A DNA stretch of 44,058 bases from Armatimonadota bacterium (GTDB lineage: Bacteria > Armatimonadota > HRBIN16): the NCBI GenBank assembly GCA_026003195.1, contig BPGU01000006.1, positions 1-44,058 of the forward strand, read 5' to 3'. The notes below the pieces were generated by a model, which did no database searches, was not told the DNA's origin, and saw only the letters and a program-made list of their open reading frames with translations. A program made the position numbers and the translations under genes. How positions within the stretch are numbered: position 1 is the first letter of the stretch; each line of letters begins with the position of its first letter. This document shows, piece after piece, positions 12,525-20,221 of the stretch.

Positions 12525-13790
12525 ATGAGCGAACACATACGCAACGTCCACGTAGAAGACGCTGTTATCGCGCTGCTGCTTCGTGACCCTGAGGCTATGC
12601 TCCGCTACGAGATGGACGCGGAGATGTTCACGCAACCGGCAGCGCTATCCGTGTACGAACGGATACGCGCCTGCATAGAGCAGGGCATCGTCCCGGACAG
12701 GGCGATGCTTGCGACAGACTTGAAGATGCAGGAGGAGTATGTCGAAAAGGTTTCGAGCATAGTGCTGCAGAATCCTGCGGAGACATACGTCGAGAAAGCG
12801 CGTGAGTACATGCTGCGCAGACGCCTGCTCCGTGCGTCCGAAGAGCTTGCACGCGCAGCGACGAGCCTGCAGGAGATGGACCCGGACGACTTGGCCGGGT
12901 TCGCTCAGACAGTAGCGGACAGCGTTTCGAAAGGAGCTGCGAAGGCACGCAGGGCAATCTCAAGACACGAACTTGCTTGCGTGCTTTTCGACGCACTTTC
13001 GACTACGCAACCGAGAGAAGTTGCATATACGGGAATACACGCAATAGATGCGATACTCGAAGGAATAGAACCGAAGACACTTGTTGTTATAGCTGCTACG
13101 CCTAGTACCGGGAAGACTGTTTTGATGGAGCAGATTGCGAACAATCTTGCGAAAACGGGTGAGATTTGCGGCGTAATGTCAATCGAGACAGCGGCAGACA
13201 GGCTCGCAAGACGCGCTATTGCTGCGCAAACCGGGATATCTACCGTCAAGATGAAGTCGGGAGAGCTGTCCGAGGATGACTTCGCCGTGCTCGCGGACAT
13301 TGCGAACATACAGCACTACGGGCGTATCTGGTATGACGACAGGAGCGACGTCACGGACGCGAACTTCGCGATGCGCGTCCGTGCGCTTGTTTCTCAGACC
13401 GGCGCGAAGAACGTGTTCGTGGACTATCTGCAGCTCATCGGAGGACAGATGTCTGATAACAGACGGTTGCAGATAGATAGTGTCGTGAATGCTGCGAAAG
13501 AGCTTGCGAAGGAGTTAGGCCTTCGTGTGTTCCTGATAAGTCAACTCTCACGACAGGCGTCGGAATACGACGATACGAAGAAGAGGCGTCCGCGAATGTA
13601 TCACCTGAAAGAGAGTTCAGGTATAGAACAGGCTGCGGATGTGATTATTCTTCTTGAGCGTGACACGTCTATCGGAGAGCGTGAGACACGGTTCTATATA
13701 GACAAGAACCGTGACGGAAGAGTAGGTTCCGGTCTGTTATGGTTCGACCCTGTCAGGATGATATTCAACAGTAACGACTATACAGACTAG
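12525..13790 (+). CDS. Replicative DNA helicase (DnaB-like)
   Basis: A 421-residue hexameric helicase. The N-terminal domain (1-100) resembles DnaB (VEDAVIALLLRDPEAM). The RecA-like motor has Walker A ATPSTGKT (191-198), Walker B VFVDYLQLI, the SQLSRQ motif and a C-terminal FYIDKNRDGR segment. It unwinds phage DNA and works with the primase encoded downstream. The start at ATG 12525 is set by the MSEHIRN N terminus and an AGAGG site; upstream in-frame sequence belongs to the previous gene in another frame. A tnpB relic follows its stop. Confidence 0.9.
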   Translation: MSEHIRNVHVEDAVIALLLRDPEAMLRYEMDAEMFTQPAALSVYERIRACIEQGIVPDRAMLATDLKMQEEYVEKVSSIVLQNPAETYVEKAREYMLRRRLLRASEELARAATSLQEMDPDDLAGFAQTVADSVSKGAAKARRAISRHELACVLFDALSTTQPREVAYTGIHAIDAILEGIEPKTLVVIAATPSTGKTVLMEQIANNLAKTGEICGVMSIETAADRLARRAIAAQTGISTVKMKSGELSEDDFAVLADIANIQHYGRIWYDDRSDVTDANFAMRVRALVSQTGAKNVFVDYLQLIGGQMSDNRRLQIDSVVNAAKELAKELGLRVFLISQLSRQASEYDDTKKRRPRMYHLKESSGIEQAADVIILLERDTSIGERETRFYIDKNRDGRVGSGLLWFDPVRMIFNSNDYTD

Positions 13791-13833
13791 GACTATCGTC
13801 ATGAACCCCATGGCTAAAGCCAGGGGCTTGCAG

Positions 13834-14421
13834 CTAGGCCGGTTGGCCCGCCGCGTACGGCTGCATGACGGCAGCCCTGCTCGCAACATTGCGAGCAGCG
13901 ATGGTATCAGCCGGCCCAGCGAAGCCGCAGCCGATACACCGGAAATGCGCCTGCGACGGACGGTTGGCTTTTGCCACATGCCCGCAGGCGGGGCAGGTCC
14001 GGGAGGTGTTCCGGGGATCGACAAGGATCACCGGAATGCCTGCCAGACGAGCCTTATACTCGACGAAGGAGCGAAGCTGATGGAACGCCCAACTGTGCTG
14101 GACGCGACGCTGAGCCTTCTCAACCGAGAGCCGTTCGCGGATGCCCTTGAGGTTTTCCGGGGCGATGCCGCGACCGGTGCCTTTGGCCTTCGCGACCAGC
14201 TGCTTGCTGATGACGTGGACGGCCATCTGAGCAGGCAGGCCAAACCGTTCCCGGATGTCGTAGTAGACGAGTTTCTGGAGCCTGATCTTGTTGGCCGTCT
14301 GCTCCCGGAAGGCGACTTCGGCAACAGCGTTACACGCCGCGTTGAACCGCTCCATCGTCTCCAGAAGGGCGGCGGCCTGCTCGGGCGTCGGTTGAAGCTT
14401 GACCATCAGCGTCAGGTTCAT
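13834..14421 (-). pseudogene. TnpB with in-frame loss of the centre
   Basis: About 195 residues from ATG 14421 (the frame extends up to 14448), against about 380-400 for TnpB. The N terminus (MVKLQPTPEQAAALLETMER) is intact. After HVISKQLVAKAKG the frame passes straight into RuvC-II (IAPENLKGIRERL), the zinc finger (CPACG...CIGCG) and RuvC-III (GPADTIAARN). RuvC-I with its Asp and much of the central region are missing, yet the frame is kept. It cannot be a normal nuclease. Either it is a decaying relic or a nuclease-dead RNA-guided protein. Confidence 0.7.
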
Positions 14422-14427
14422 GTTCTG

Positions 14428-14456
14428 ATTATAACACGAAACCCTCAATCTCGCAA
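14428..14456 (-). promoter_or_regulatory. Promoter of the deleted tnpB
   Basis: TTGCGA (14456..14451), 17 bases and TATAAT (14433..14428) on the minus strand. The start point would fall about at ATG 14421, suggesting a leaderless transcript. Confidence 0.6.
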
Positions 14457-14538
14457 GTGCGGGAGCCGCCCTTCCTCCCCTCGCCTAAAGGCGGGGGCTT
14501 CCGGGCGGCGATCTCTGTGAATACAAACGGAGGACACT

Positions 14539-15234
14539 ATGAAAGTAAAGGGTTCATCGTCTTGGCAGAAGCGTGAACGCCCAGGAAGCCTGACGCAACA
14601 GCAGCGGGAGTTCATAGAGAAGAACTGTCTCTCTATGTCGAACGAGGAGTTGCAGCAGGCTTTGAATGTCGGCAAGAAGACGATACAGTATCACGCCTCC
14701 AGGGCTAGACGCAAGCTTCGGAGCGGCGCTGTCAGGCAGTGCGACCTCAGGTCTTTGCTCGGCATATCATACGTGCGGCTGCGCGACTTCACACGTGTGA
14801 AGCCTGTTGCCGGTATGTGGCGTGCGGAGGATATGGACTCGCTTATCGAAGACCTGTGGTGGATGTGCTCTGTGGACCGGGCTGCTCCAGAGTATCGCGC
14901 CAAGATTCTCGAATGCGCGAAGGGCTGGGTGCACACGAAGGACCTTGCGAGCATCGGGATGCCGCGCGAAGTCGCGGTGTCTCTTTGTAACGCAGGAATA
15001 GGGGAGCATAAAGGCAAGTACTTCCGCATCCCGCAGGATGTAGTCGAGCGTTATCTGCGGTTCAAGGAGGAACGTGGTCTAAGAGACTGGAGGCACCGTG
15101 GATATCCCGGGCAGCACGCAGCCGGGTTCGTGCAGGAGGTGATACGTGAACGGTACGGAAAGGATTCTGCGCTACACGCTGTATCCGAACCTGTACACGA
15201 AGAGCGGGAAGACGCTGCAGGGAACGTGGGATGA
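14539..15234 (+). CDS. HTH DNA-binding protein
   Basis: A 231-residue protein with GGAGG before ATG 14539. Residues about 18-60 form a helix-turn-helix (LTQQQREFIEKNCLSMSNEE then KKTIQYHASRARRKL) like those in terminase- or sigma-associated phage regulators. A second DNA-binding-like segment lies near 135-175 (HTKDLASIGMPREVAVSL). It may regulate the replication operon. Its end overlaps the primase start by 89 bp, and an ACTTCA palindrome lies inside the gene. Confidence 0.6.
   Translation: MKVKGSSSWQKRERPGSLTQQQREFIEKNCLSMSNEELQQALNVGKKTIQYHASRARRKLRSGAVRQCDLRSLLGISYVRLRDFTRVKPVAGMWRAEDMDSLIEDLWWMCSVDRAAPEYRAKILECAKGWVHTKDLASIGMPREVAVSLCNAGIGEHKGKYFRIPQDVVERYLRFKEERGLRDWRHRGYPGQHAAGFVQEVIRERYGKDSALHAVSEPVHEEREDAAGNVG
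14786..14803. promoter_or_regulatory. ACTTCA-N6-TGAAG palindrome 3
   Basis: ACTTCACACGTGTGAAGC contains the perfect 16-bp palindrome CTTCACACGTGTGAAG. It lies inside the HTH gene. Confidence 0.5.
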
Positions 15235-16000
15235 GTTCACGCGGTGGCTGGAATCCGTCCGGTGCGAGACTGCGGAAAAATTCTCCTGCCCGGCCTGGGT
15301 TCCAGCTGCCGTGCTCGGAGACAGGTGTTCGGCTAACGTGCAGTCCATCTGCATGTTCGCCGCCGATGTGGACTCTGCGGCGATACGCATAGAGGACGCG
15401 TTCCGGTTGCTGTCCGGGATTGCGTGCGCGATGCATACGACATGGAGCGACGACGGCAACGGTATGCGCTATCGCATAATCGTGCCTCTTATGCAGGACT
15501 GTCCGGCTGATGTATGGAGAGGCGTCTGGAGGAGGATGTGTAAGTGGCTCGACAGACGCGGCATCCCTGCAGACAGGCAGTGCAGCGATGTTTCGAGAGC
15601 ATATCTCGTGCCTTCGCATAAGCCGGGCACGCCCTGCGTATTCCTTAGCCGCTCAGGCATCGCGTACGACTGTACGGACGCAATCGCGGCGGAGACTTTG
15701 CAACTAGAAAAAAATCGCCAGCAGCAAAAAAACGTCTTGACATCAAGATGTTTTTGTGATAGAATGAGTCTAAGCCCGGAGAGGCTTGTGGACATTGCTG
15801 TAAGAAAGGCTGCGCGAGGCAGGAACAATGCAGGGTTCTGGCTGTGCGCAGCACTGTGTGATTCAGGATGCTCTGAGGACGAAGCTGCACTTGTGTTGCA
15901 GGAGTATGTGACCAGAGTCAGTTCGTGTGGCGGGCATATATACACGATTGCGGAGGCAATGCGTACTCTGCGGTCTGTGTACAGGAGGAACAGGTGGTAA
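15146..16000 (+). CDS. Primase of archaeo-eukaryotic type (PrimPol-like)
   Basis: A 284-residue protein starting at GTG 15146 behind AGGAGGTG. The catalytic part shows FAADVDSA with a DxD (Asp 74 and 76), AMHTTWSDDG (His 97), YRIIVPL, and CSDVSRAYLVPSHKPG near 147-161, the pattern of AEP primases of phages and plasmids. A Gln/Lys linker (about 190-205) leads to a helical C-terminal domain (ARGRNNAGFWLCAALCDSG) like primase C-terminal modules. It makes primers behind the DnaB-like helicase. A strong promoter lies in the linker DNA. Confidence 0.7.
   Translation: MNGTERILRYTLYPNLYTKSGKTLQGTWDEFTRWLESVRCETAEKFSCPAWVPAAVLGDRCSANVQSICMFAADVDSAAIRIEDAFRLLSGIACAMHTTWSDDGNGMRYRIIVPLMQDCPADVWRGVWRRMCKWLDRRGIPADRQCSDVSRAYLVPSHKPGTPCVFLSRSGIAYDCTDAIAAETLQLEKNRQQQKNVLTSRCFCDRMSLSPERLVDIAVRKAARGRNNAGFWLCAALCDSGCSEDEAALVLQEYVTRVSSCGGHIYTIAEAMRTLRSVYRRNRW
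15728..15765 (+). promoter_or_regulatory. Promoter plus operator inside the primase gene
   Basis: TTGACA (15737..15742), 17 bases and TAGAAT (15760..15765) form a near-consensus promoter. A palindrome with 14-base arms and one mismatch (15728..15755, AAAAAC-TCTTGA mirrored by TCAAGA-GTTTTT) is centred on the -35. It could drive the genes from 16000 onward, or a separate C-terminal primase fragment. Confidence 0.7.
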
Positions 16001-16419
16001 TGGAATCTGCTGTGAACGCGGAGCAGTCTGAGCGGTGGCTGTCGGAGTTCCTCGAACGCGCTCCTATCGGGATTTATTACGAGTGCGGAGACGAGGACTA
16101 TGTCGTAGTCAAGGAGAGCGGGGGCGAGGAGATTTGGAGATGCAGGCTCGCGAAGAAGACGCCGCGACATAAAGGGCAGTTGTATCTCGACAGGCTTGCG
16201 GTGCAGGTCGTAGGCTTTGCGTGTACCGCGATTTCGGAGACTCCGATGTTCGTGATGCTTACGCGCTGCCTTGAGACGGGCGTGAGCGTGGAGTCCGCAC
16301 GCAAGCTGGTGGAGCTTGTGATGGAGCTTGGCGAGCGTTACGGGGACAAAATCCTCGAAGACCTTGAAAAGGCCGCGTTCGCTGTCACGGATATACAGGA
16401 GGACCTGGAGGAGCTGTGA
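16000..16419 (+). CDS. Unknown acidic protein
   Basis: A 139-residue protein whose ATG at 16000 overlaps the primase stop (TAATG) and follows AGGAGG by about 13 bases. It starts MESAVNAEQSERWLSEFLER, has a beta-rich middle (IYYECGDEDYVVVKESGG) and a helical acidic end. No family is recognised. Translational coupling to the primase gene is likely, and the promoter at 15737 could also serve it. Confidence 0.6.
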   Translation: MESAVNAEQSERWLSEFLERAPIGIYYECGDEDYVVVKESGGEEIWRCRLAKKTPRHKGQLYLDRLAVQVVGFACTAISETPMFVMLTRCLETGVSVESARKLVELVMELGERYGDKILEDLEKAAFAVTDIQEDLEEL

Positions 16420-16973
16420 GAATCTGCGGGGTCTACATAGACCCTGTGGAAGTCTACTGCGTCGTGTGGGGGCTTGCGGAGCAGAGCGTGCTTGAGACAA
16501 AGAGAGCGGGTTACGACGCATTCGCCTGCTGGATAGCGGACAGCGTGGACGCACTTCAAACATCTGAAGAGCTTCCGCCTGTTCTAGGACTGTGGCAACC
16601 GCATCCGCATTACCCCGGAGCTATGCGGAGAGCGTTTTATGCGGGGTTGATATCGGCAGCGTTCCGGGGCGACAGGGTTCTTATGCTGCCCCCGAGCGTT
16701 GTTATGGCGAGTCTCTGCTCACGCGCTCCGGTATCTCATAGCGCAATCAAGCATGCGCTCGAAGACAGGTTCGGCAAGAAAAGCGTGACTCGTGTTCTCA
16801 AGGATGTGAACGGGCTTGCGTGGTACGCAGCCGGAGTCGCAATCACGATTGCCGATATGATAGAGGCTTTCGGGTTCGCCCGTACCTGCGAGATGTTCTC
16901 AGGTTACGGGGACGAGGATTACTGGAAGGACGACTGGAAAGACGATTGGAAGGTGAGTGCAGACGATGTCTGA
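16416..16973 (+). CDS. Possible degenerate RuvC-fold protein
   Basis: A 185-residue protein starting at GTG 16416 behind GGAGGAG and overlapping the previous stop. The start (RICGVYIDPVEVYCVVWGL), the central PPSVVMASLC region and the NGLAWYAAGVAITIADMIEA end recall the layout of RuvC-like nucleases, but the acidic residues are incomplete. The C terminus carries a small repeat, WKDDWKDDWK. The true RuvC candidate of this phage is at 21881. The assignment is tentative. Confidence 0.5.
   Translation: MRICGVYIDPVEVYCVVWGLAEQSVLETKRAGYDAFACWIADSVDALQTSEELPPVLGLWQPHPHYPGAMRRAFYAGLISAAFRGDRVLMLPPSVVMASLCSRAPVSHSAIKHALEDRFGKKSVTRVLKDVNGLAWYAAGVAITIADMIEAFGFARTCEMFSGYGDEDYWKDDWKDDWKVSADDV
16553..16570. 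promoter_or_regulatory. ACTTCA-N6-TGAAG palindrome 4
   Basis: ACTTCAAACATCTGAAGA lies inside the 16416 gene; it keeps the ACTTCA and TGAAG half-sites of the family. Confidence 0.4.
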
Positions 16974-17490
16974 GAAGGATGTAAAAGAGCTTGCATCTCA
17001 AGCCGAGGACGTTCTGGACAGCACACTTGAGGCTGTAAAGGAAATCAGGGACAGGATTCTAGAGCTTCCTGTCAAGCCGTGGTTCGAAGTCGTGCTTACA
17101 GGGAGGGTGAACGATTCGCTTACGCGCAGCTGGAGCGTGAACTGCCATTTCGTGGACTTCAAGAGAAACAGGCGCGACGAGTTCCTGAACCTGCACACGG
17201 AGCTTTCTAACGGCGTAGGGCTGGGATGCTCGGTCGAGTTCGTTCCCGAGGGTGTGAATATTTTGAACGTCTCCTTTACAAAGAAGGGAGCTCCGCTGTG
17301 TATTTCCGGGATTGCGGAGGAGGCCGAGGCGTTCCTTCAGGCTGTCAGGAATAGCTGGAGCGTACTGGACGAAGCGTATTCCAAGGCCTGGGTTAGCGAG
17401 GCATGCAGAAAGCTTCGCAGAGCGAATGTGAACCTGTATCACATCGAGAAAGACTTGGCGAGCTGCGAGGACGAGGATGACTTGGACTAA
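16966..17490 (+). CDS. Unknown protein, possible nucleic-acid-binding role
   Basis: A 174-residue protein starting at ATG 16966, nine bases after an AAGGTGAG site; GTG 16957 is an alternative. It has an N-terminal helix (VKELASQAEDVLDSTLEAVK), a beta-rich middle (FEVVLTGRVNDS, WSVNCHFVDFKRNRRDEF) and a very acidic tail (CEDEDDLD). The acidic tail is reminiscent of single-strand-binding proteins, but no OB-fold signature is certain. Confidence 0.5.
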   Translation: MSEKDVKELASQAEDVLDSTLEAVKEIRDRILELPVKPWFEVVLTGRVNDSLTRSWSVNCHFVDFKRNRRDEFLNLHTELSNGVGLGCSVEFVPEGVNILNVSFTKKGAPLCISGIAEEAEAFLQAVRNSWSVLDEAYSKAWVSEACRKLRRANVNLYHIEKDLASCEDEDDLD

Positions 17491-17493
17491 GGT

Positions 17494-18276
17494 ATGCCGT
17501 CCTGCTCCCCCCTTATGCTCGTATCCGATGTCGCGTTCGTGCGTAGAGCGGACGGATACTGCATAGAGGTGTGCAGGTTCAGGCCGGACGTTTACATCCC
17601 TCCTGTCTCCCTTCCGGAGTACGCGACGCTGTATGACATAAGGGATTCGATGCTTATGCGGGAGAGGATGTTGTCCGAATGCGGATGTGAGTCTGTGCCT
17701 AGGGGCGGGGAGTCTTGGGACGGTCTGAGCTCTTACGAGCTGCTGTGTGTGTTAGCGGAGCTTGCGTCGGACGGCGTAATCGTCCCGGAAGAGGCTGTAT
17801 TAGCTGTGTGCGAAGAGGTAGAGTTTCCCGAATTCACGCCTGTCGAGTACCGGAGCCGCGACTACTCTGGCTACGGAATGGACTGGACAAATACTTGGTC
17901 GGTAGATGCCGACGGAGTGTGGAGGGACAGCTACGGCGTTGTTCTCAGGCCTGTGCGGGGAACGCGAGAAGCTACAGACGAAGAGATTCTCCGGTACACG
18001 GAGAGCGTGAAGCGGGCGAAGGATGCTCCTGTAAAGGAAAAGCTTGAGATATCCTCAAAGCTAAGAAGGCACAACCTGTACTACGAGGACTTCGTAGCTC
18101 CGAAGGAGGTGGTGTGTATCGGGGACAGGGTGTATGTATTGACCCGCGAGGGAGCTACGTATGCGCGTAGCAGTCCCGAGCATATAGAGGGATACATAAG
18201 CAGCCACACCGACGACTTCGACAAGAACGCAGTGTGGCACGTGTTCGACGCGGAAAAACTAAGGCGGAGGGGGTAG
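17494..18276 (+). CDS. Unknown protein
   Basis: A 260-residue acidic protein starting at ATG 17494, three bases after the previous stop. It has Tyr/Trp-rich stretches (YRSRDYSGYGMDWTNTWSVD) and a basic C terminus (LRRRG). No motif identifies an enzyme. Its stop lies in the loop of a strong terminator-like hairpin, so it ends a transcription unit. Confidence 0.6.
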   Translation: MPSCSPLMLVSDVAFVRRADGYCIEVCRFRPDVYIPPVSLPEYATLYDIRDSMLMRERMLSECGCESVPRGGESWDGLSSYELLCVLAELASDGVIVPEEAVLAVCEEVEFPEFTPVEYRSRDYSGYGMDWTNTWSVDADGVWRDSYGVVLRPVRGTREATDEEILRYTESVKRAKDAPVKEKLEISSKLRRHNLYYEDFVAPKEVVCIGDRVYVLTREGATYARSSPEHIEGYISSHTDDFDKNAVWHVFDAEKLRRRG

Positions 18277-18289
18277 ACCCCTCCGCCTT
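18261..18289 (+). terminator. Strong hairpin, likely terminator
   Basis: AAGGCGGAGGGG (18261..18272) pairs perfectly with CCCCTCCGCCTT (18278..18289). The T run afterwards is short, so termination may be partial. Confidence 0.6.
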
Positions 18290-18394
18290 CCTGCTTGCTG
18301 TCTGGCGAGTTAGCCGTGTGGCGTCTAGGGAGGCCACCAGGAGGACACTACGAGCAGGGCTGTCTTGTATGTACGACACAATCAGGAGGATGCT

Positions 18395-18748
18395 ATGACT
18401 TGGAAGAAGGTGGATATCAAGCGCGCGGGCCGCGCCAAGTATGACAGGGGCTTCTGCACGTGCCTGTCGAGAGGCCGGAACATCGTGCTGTCTTTCCACG
18501 AAGACGATATTCCTAAGAGCGACAGCGTGAGCATGTATTACAACGAGGACACGAAGCAGATAGCTATCACGGAAGGCGAGGGCTACAGGTTAGGCAAGAT
18601 GCGCAAGTCTGCCCGCAGGTATATCACGGTTACCTGCGTTCTACGGCTCCTCGGTGTGCAGCGCAGGAAAGGCGCAAGGTACCCAGTCACTCATGGAGAA
18701 GTTGACGGCAAGCCTGCTACGATTGTTGACCTTGGGGTTCAGGAATGA
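18395..18748 (+). CDS. Unknown basic protein
   Basis: A 117-residue protein with AGGAGG before ATG 18395. It is basic (KKVDIKRAGRAKYDRGF, KMRKSARRYITV) with predicted beta strands; a link to AbrB-like DNA-binding proteins is possible but unproven. The stop overlaps the next start (ATGA), indicating translational coupling. Confidence 0.55.
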   Translation: MTWKKVDIKRAGRAKYDRGFCTCLSRGRNIVLSFHEDDIPKSDSVSMYYNEDTKQIAITEGEGYRLGKMRKSARRYITVTCVLRLLGVQRRKGARYPVTHGEVDGKPATIVDLGVQE

Positions 18749-18951
18749 AAGTAAGAATCATTGCCGACGGTACTCCAAACGGGACCCGCGTATACGATGC
18801 GGAGACCGGAAAAGAGATAGGCAATGTGCGGAGGGTAGTGTTCGAGCATGAAGTCGGGCGCCCTCCGCAGGTATCTCTCGCCCTCACGTCTCGTGGGGAC
18901 GAATGCCTGCAGATTTCTACGGAGGAGCTTTGGGCAGATGTCGGGACGTGA
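18745..18951 (+). CDS. Small phage protein with IIADGTP start
   Basis: A 68-residue protein beginning MKVRIIADGTPNGTRVYDAE, a pattern I associate with small conserved phage proteins of unknown function. It is coupled to both neighbours by short overlaps. The predicted fold is a small beta sheet. No catalytic motif is visible. Confidence 0.55.
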   Translation: MKVRIIADGTPNGTRVYDAETGKEIGNVRRVVFEHEVGRPPQVSLALTSRGDECLQISTEELWADVGT

Positions 18952-19138
18952 CGGCTGGACTATCGCGACAGGCAATCCGGAGGTGTCGAAGCTTGCTGTT
19001 CTCGCGCTGTCGGACCTGAGCCGCGTAGCGGGAAGGCTCGATGCAATCCTGTCGGCAGGCTACGACGTGGAGAAGGCTTCGGAGGCTGTATGGAGTGCGG
19101 TGCACGAGATGCGCAGGTTGTTAGGAGTAGACAAATGA
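18938..19138 (+). CDS. Small helical unknown protein
   Basis: A 66-residue protein starting at ATG 18938, with GGAGGAG in the upstream gene. It is mostly helical (VSKLAVLALSDLSRVAGRLD) with an Ala-rich amphipathic middle. It overlaps the genes on both sides. No family is recognised. Confidence 0.5.
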   Translation: MSGRDGWTIATGNPEVSKLAVLALSDLSRVAGRLDAILSAGYDVEKASEAVWSAVHEMRRLLGVDK

Positions 19139-19467
19139 AAGCGCTTCGCGCAGTGTTGCTCGCAATCGTGCTTGCAGCGTGCCTGTGGTTTGCGTTGCTT
19201 GTCTGTGTCCTAGGTCTTTGCCGCAGCGCATGGGGGTCTGGCTTCTCGTGCGCTGCGGAGTTTGTGCAGGCAAGCTACGACGCTGGGTATGCGGCAGGCT
19301 ACGCTGCTGGGATGAACACAAAAGGGACGAAAGCGTATTACGACGGCGTGATAGAGGGCGCGATTCAGATGCTTTGCATCTACGACGCCGAAGGCGGAGA
19401 GGCTATGCGCCGTCAGGTGCGGATTCTGCAGGGTAAGGAGCCAGTCAAGTCAACCACCCCCGACTAA
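19135..19467 (+). CDS. Membrane or lipoprotein-like protein, 3' end altered by insertion
   Basis: A 110-residue protein starting at ATG 19135. The N terminus (MKALRAVLLAIVLAACLWFA) is a signal anchor or a lipoprotein signal with LAAC. A Tyr/Gly/Ala segment follows (YDAGYAAGYAAGM). After GKEPVKS the last residues TTPD and the stop are encoded by the hairpin of an inserted element. Removing 19450..20154 would extend the frame to 20286. The native C terminus has therefore probably been lost. It may be an early envelope-acting protein. Confidence 0.5.
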   Translation: MKALRAVLLAIVLAACLWFALLVCVLGLCRSAWGSGFSCAAEFVQASYDAGYAAGYAAGMNTKGTKAYYDGVIEGAIQMLCIYDAEGGEAMRRQVRILQGKEPVKSTTPD

Positions 19468-19660
19468 AGTCGGGGGCTTGCGAAGACCCGCAAGCCAAGC
19501 GGGTTCAGCGAGACAAAACGGTTGACTAGCCACAGATGCTGAACTGGCTTCCGTGGCAGGGAGAGCGATACCGGAGATGCCGCCCTAGTCCCCGGTCCCT
19601 CGGCCAGTCAGCGGCGAAGGGCTAAATAGCCGCCGCAAGGCGAGAGAGAGGTAACAATGC
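19457..19660 (+). ncRNA. Probable orphan IscB omega RNA (HEARO-like)
   Basis: The stretch has the features I recall for IscB guide RNAs: a 5' hairpin at the element edge, a GATGCCGCC segment (about 19576) and the core GGCGAAGGGCTAAATAGCCG with strong local pairing (about 19613..19633). The IscB reading frame expected directly downstream is absent; only a seven-codon ATG frame follows. In IscB systems the guide is the sequence just upstream of the element, here the 3' part of the 19135 gene. The identification is from memory of the family. Confidence 0.5.
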
Positions 19661-19737
19661 TTTACCCAAAAGCGCCGTAAAGCCCCGTCCTTTAGGGCGG
19701 GGATATGAGGCGCGTTTCTCGAAGATTTAGTGTATAA

Positions 19738-20004
19738 ATGGCAACGCTCACCAAGACACTCAAACTTCCATTCCTGCGGCTGAATCGCTCAAAAGCGGAA
19801 CTCTTTGCGCGTCTTGAAAAGCTAAACACCGAGGTTGCCAACCGAATTCTTGCAATGCCAAAAGAGCAACGCCGCGTCTTGACGTCTAAGGCGTTTGCCG
19901 ATATCGAAATCGGCTCGGCCTGGATAAACCAAACCATTCGCAATGCCAACGCCCGCGATGAACATTCGCGACTGGCATGGGCTGTGCTGCCAGCTGGAGC
20001 TTGA
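19738..20004 (+). pseudogene. TnpB N-terminal fragment
   Basis: The first about 80 residues (ATLTKTLKLPFLRLNRSKAE to SAWINQTIRNANARDEHSR) match the start of a TnpB subgroup. The frame then runs into unrelated residues and stops at 20004. The RuvC domain, zinc finger and catalytic residues are missing. It is non-functional as a nuclease. Confidence 0.75.
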
Positions 20005-20221
20005 GGTTTCAGCGGGCGGGCCGTATGACCCGGCCCTGAAGCGTGTACGCAAAACCGCTGCGCAAGCGGCGGTGTAGCAAGAAGCGCAACCTCTTGCGCT
20101 TTGGCGGGAAGATGGAATGGAATCTCCCGCCTTCAGGCGGGGGAGGAGGTCAAGCGTCTTTGTGTAATCAAAGGCTGTCTGCGTTTCTGGCGCAGCGGGA
20201 GCTTGGAATTGAGGAGTGACG

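Larger units (their letters stand above)
13801..14516 (-). mobile_element. IS200/IS605-type tnpB element, internally deleted
   Basis: The element lies between the helicase gene and the next operon gene, in the opposite orientation. On the minus strand the left-end hairpin CCCCCGCC-TTTA-GGCGAGGGG (14497..14477) precedes tnpB. The right end (CCCCTGGCTTTAGCCATGGG, then GTTCAT, near 13826..13801) matches the scaffold end of TnpB omega RNAs. A TTCAC at 14521..14517 could be the target-adjacent motif. No tnpA is present, so it is non-autonomous. Boundaries are approximate. Confidence 0.7.
19450..20154 (+). mobile_element. Composite relic: IscB omega RNA plus truncated tnpB
   Basis: A 705-bp block bounded by GTCAAG on the left (19444..19449) and GTCAAG at its right end (20149..20154). 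It begins with the hairpin CCCCCGACTAAAGTCGGGGG (19457..19476), continues with a structured RNA-like region, then a tnpB-type left hairpin (GCCCCGTCC-TTTA-GGGCGGGG near 19682) and a truncated tnpB, and ends with CTCCCGCCTTCAGGCGGGGG. No transposase gene is present. It splits a membrane-protein gene from its likely 3' end. Confidence 0.65.
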
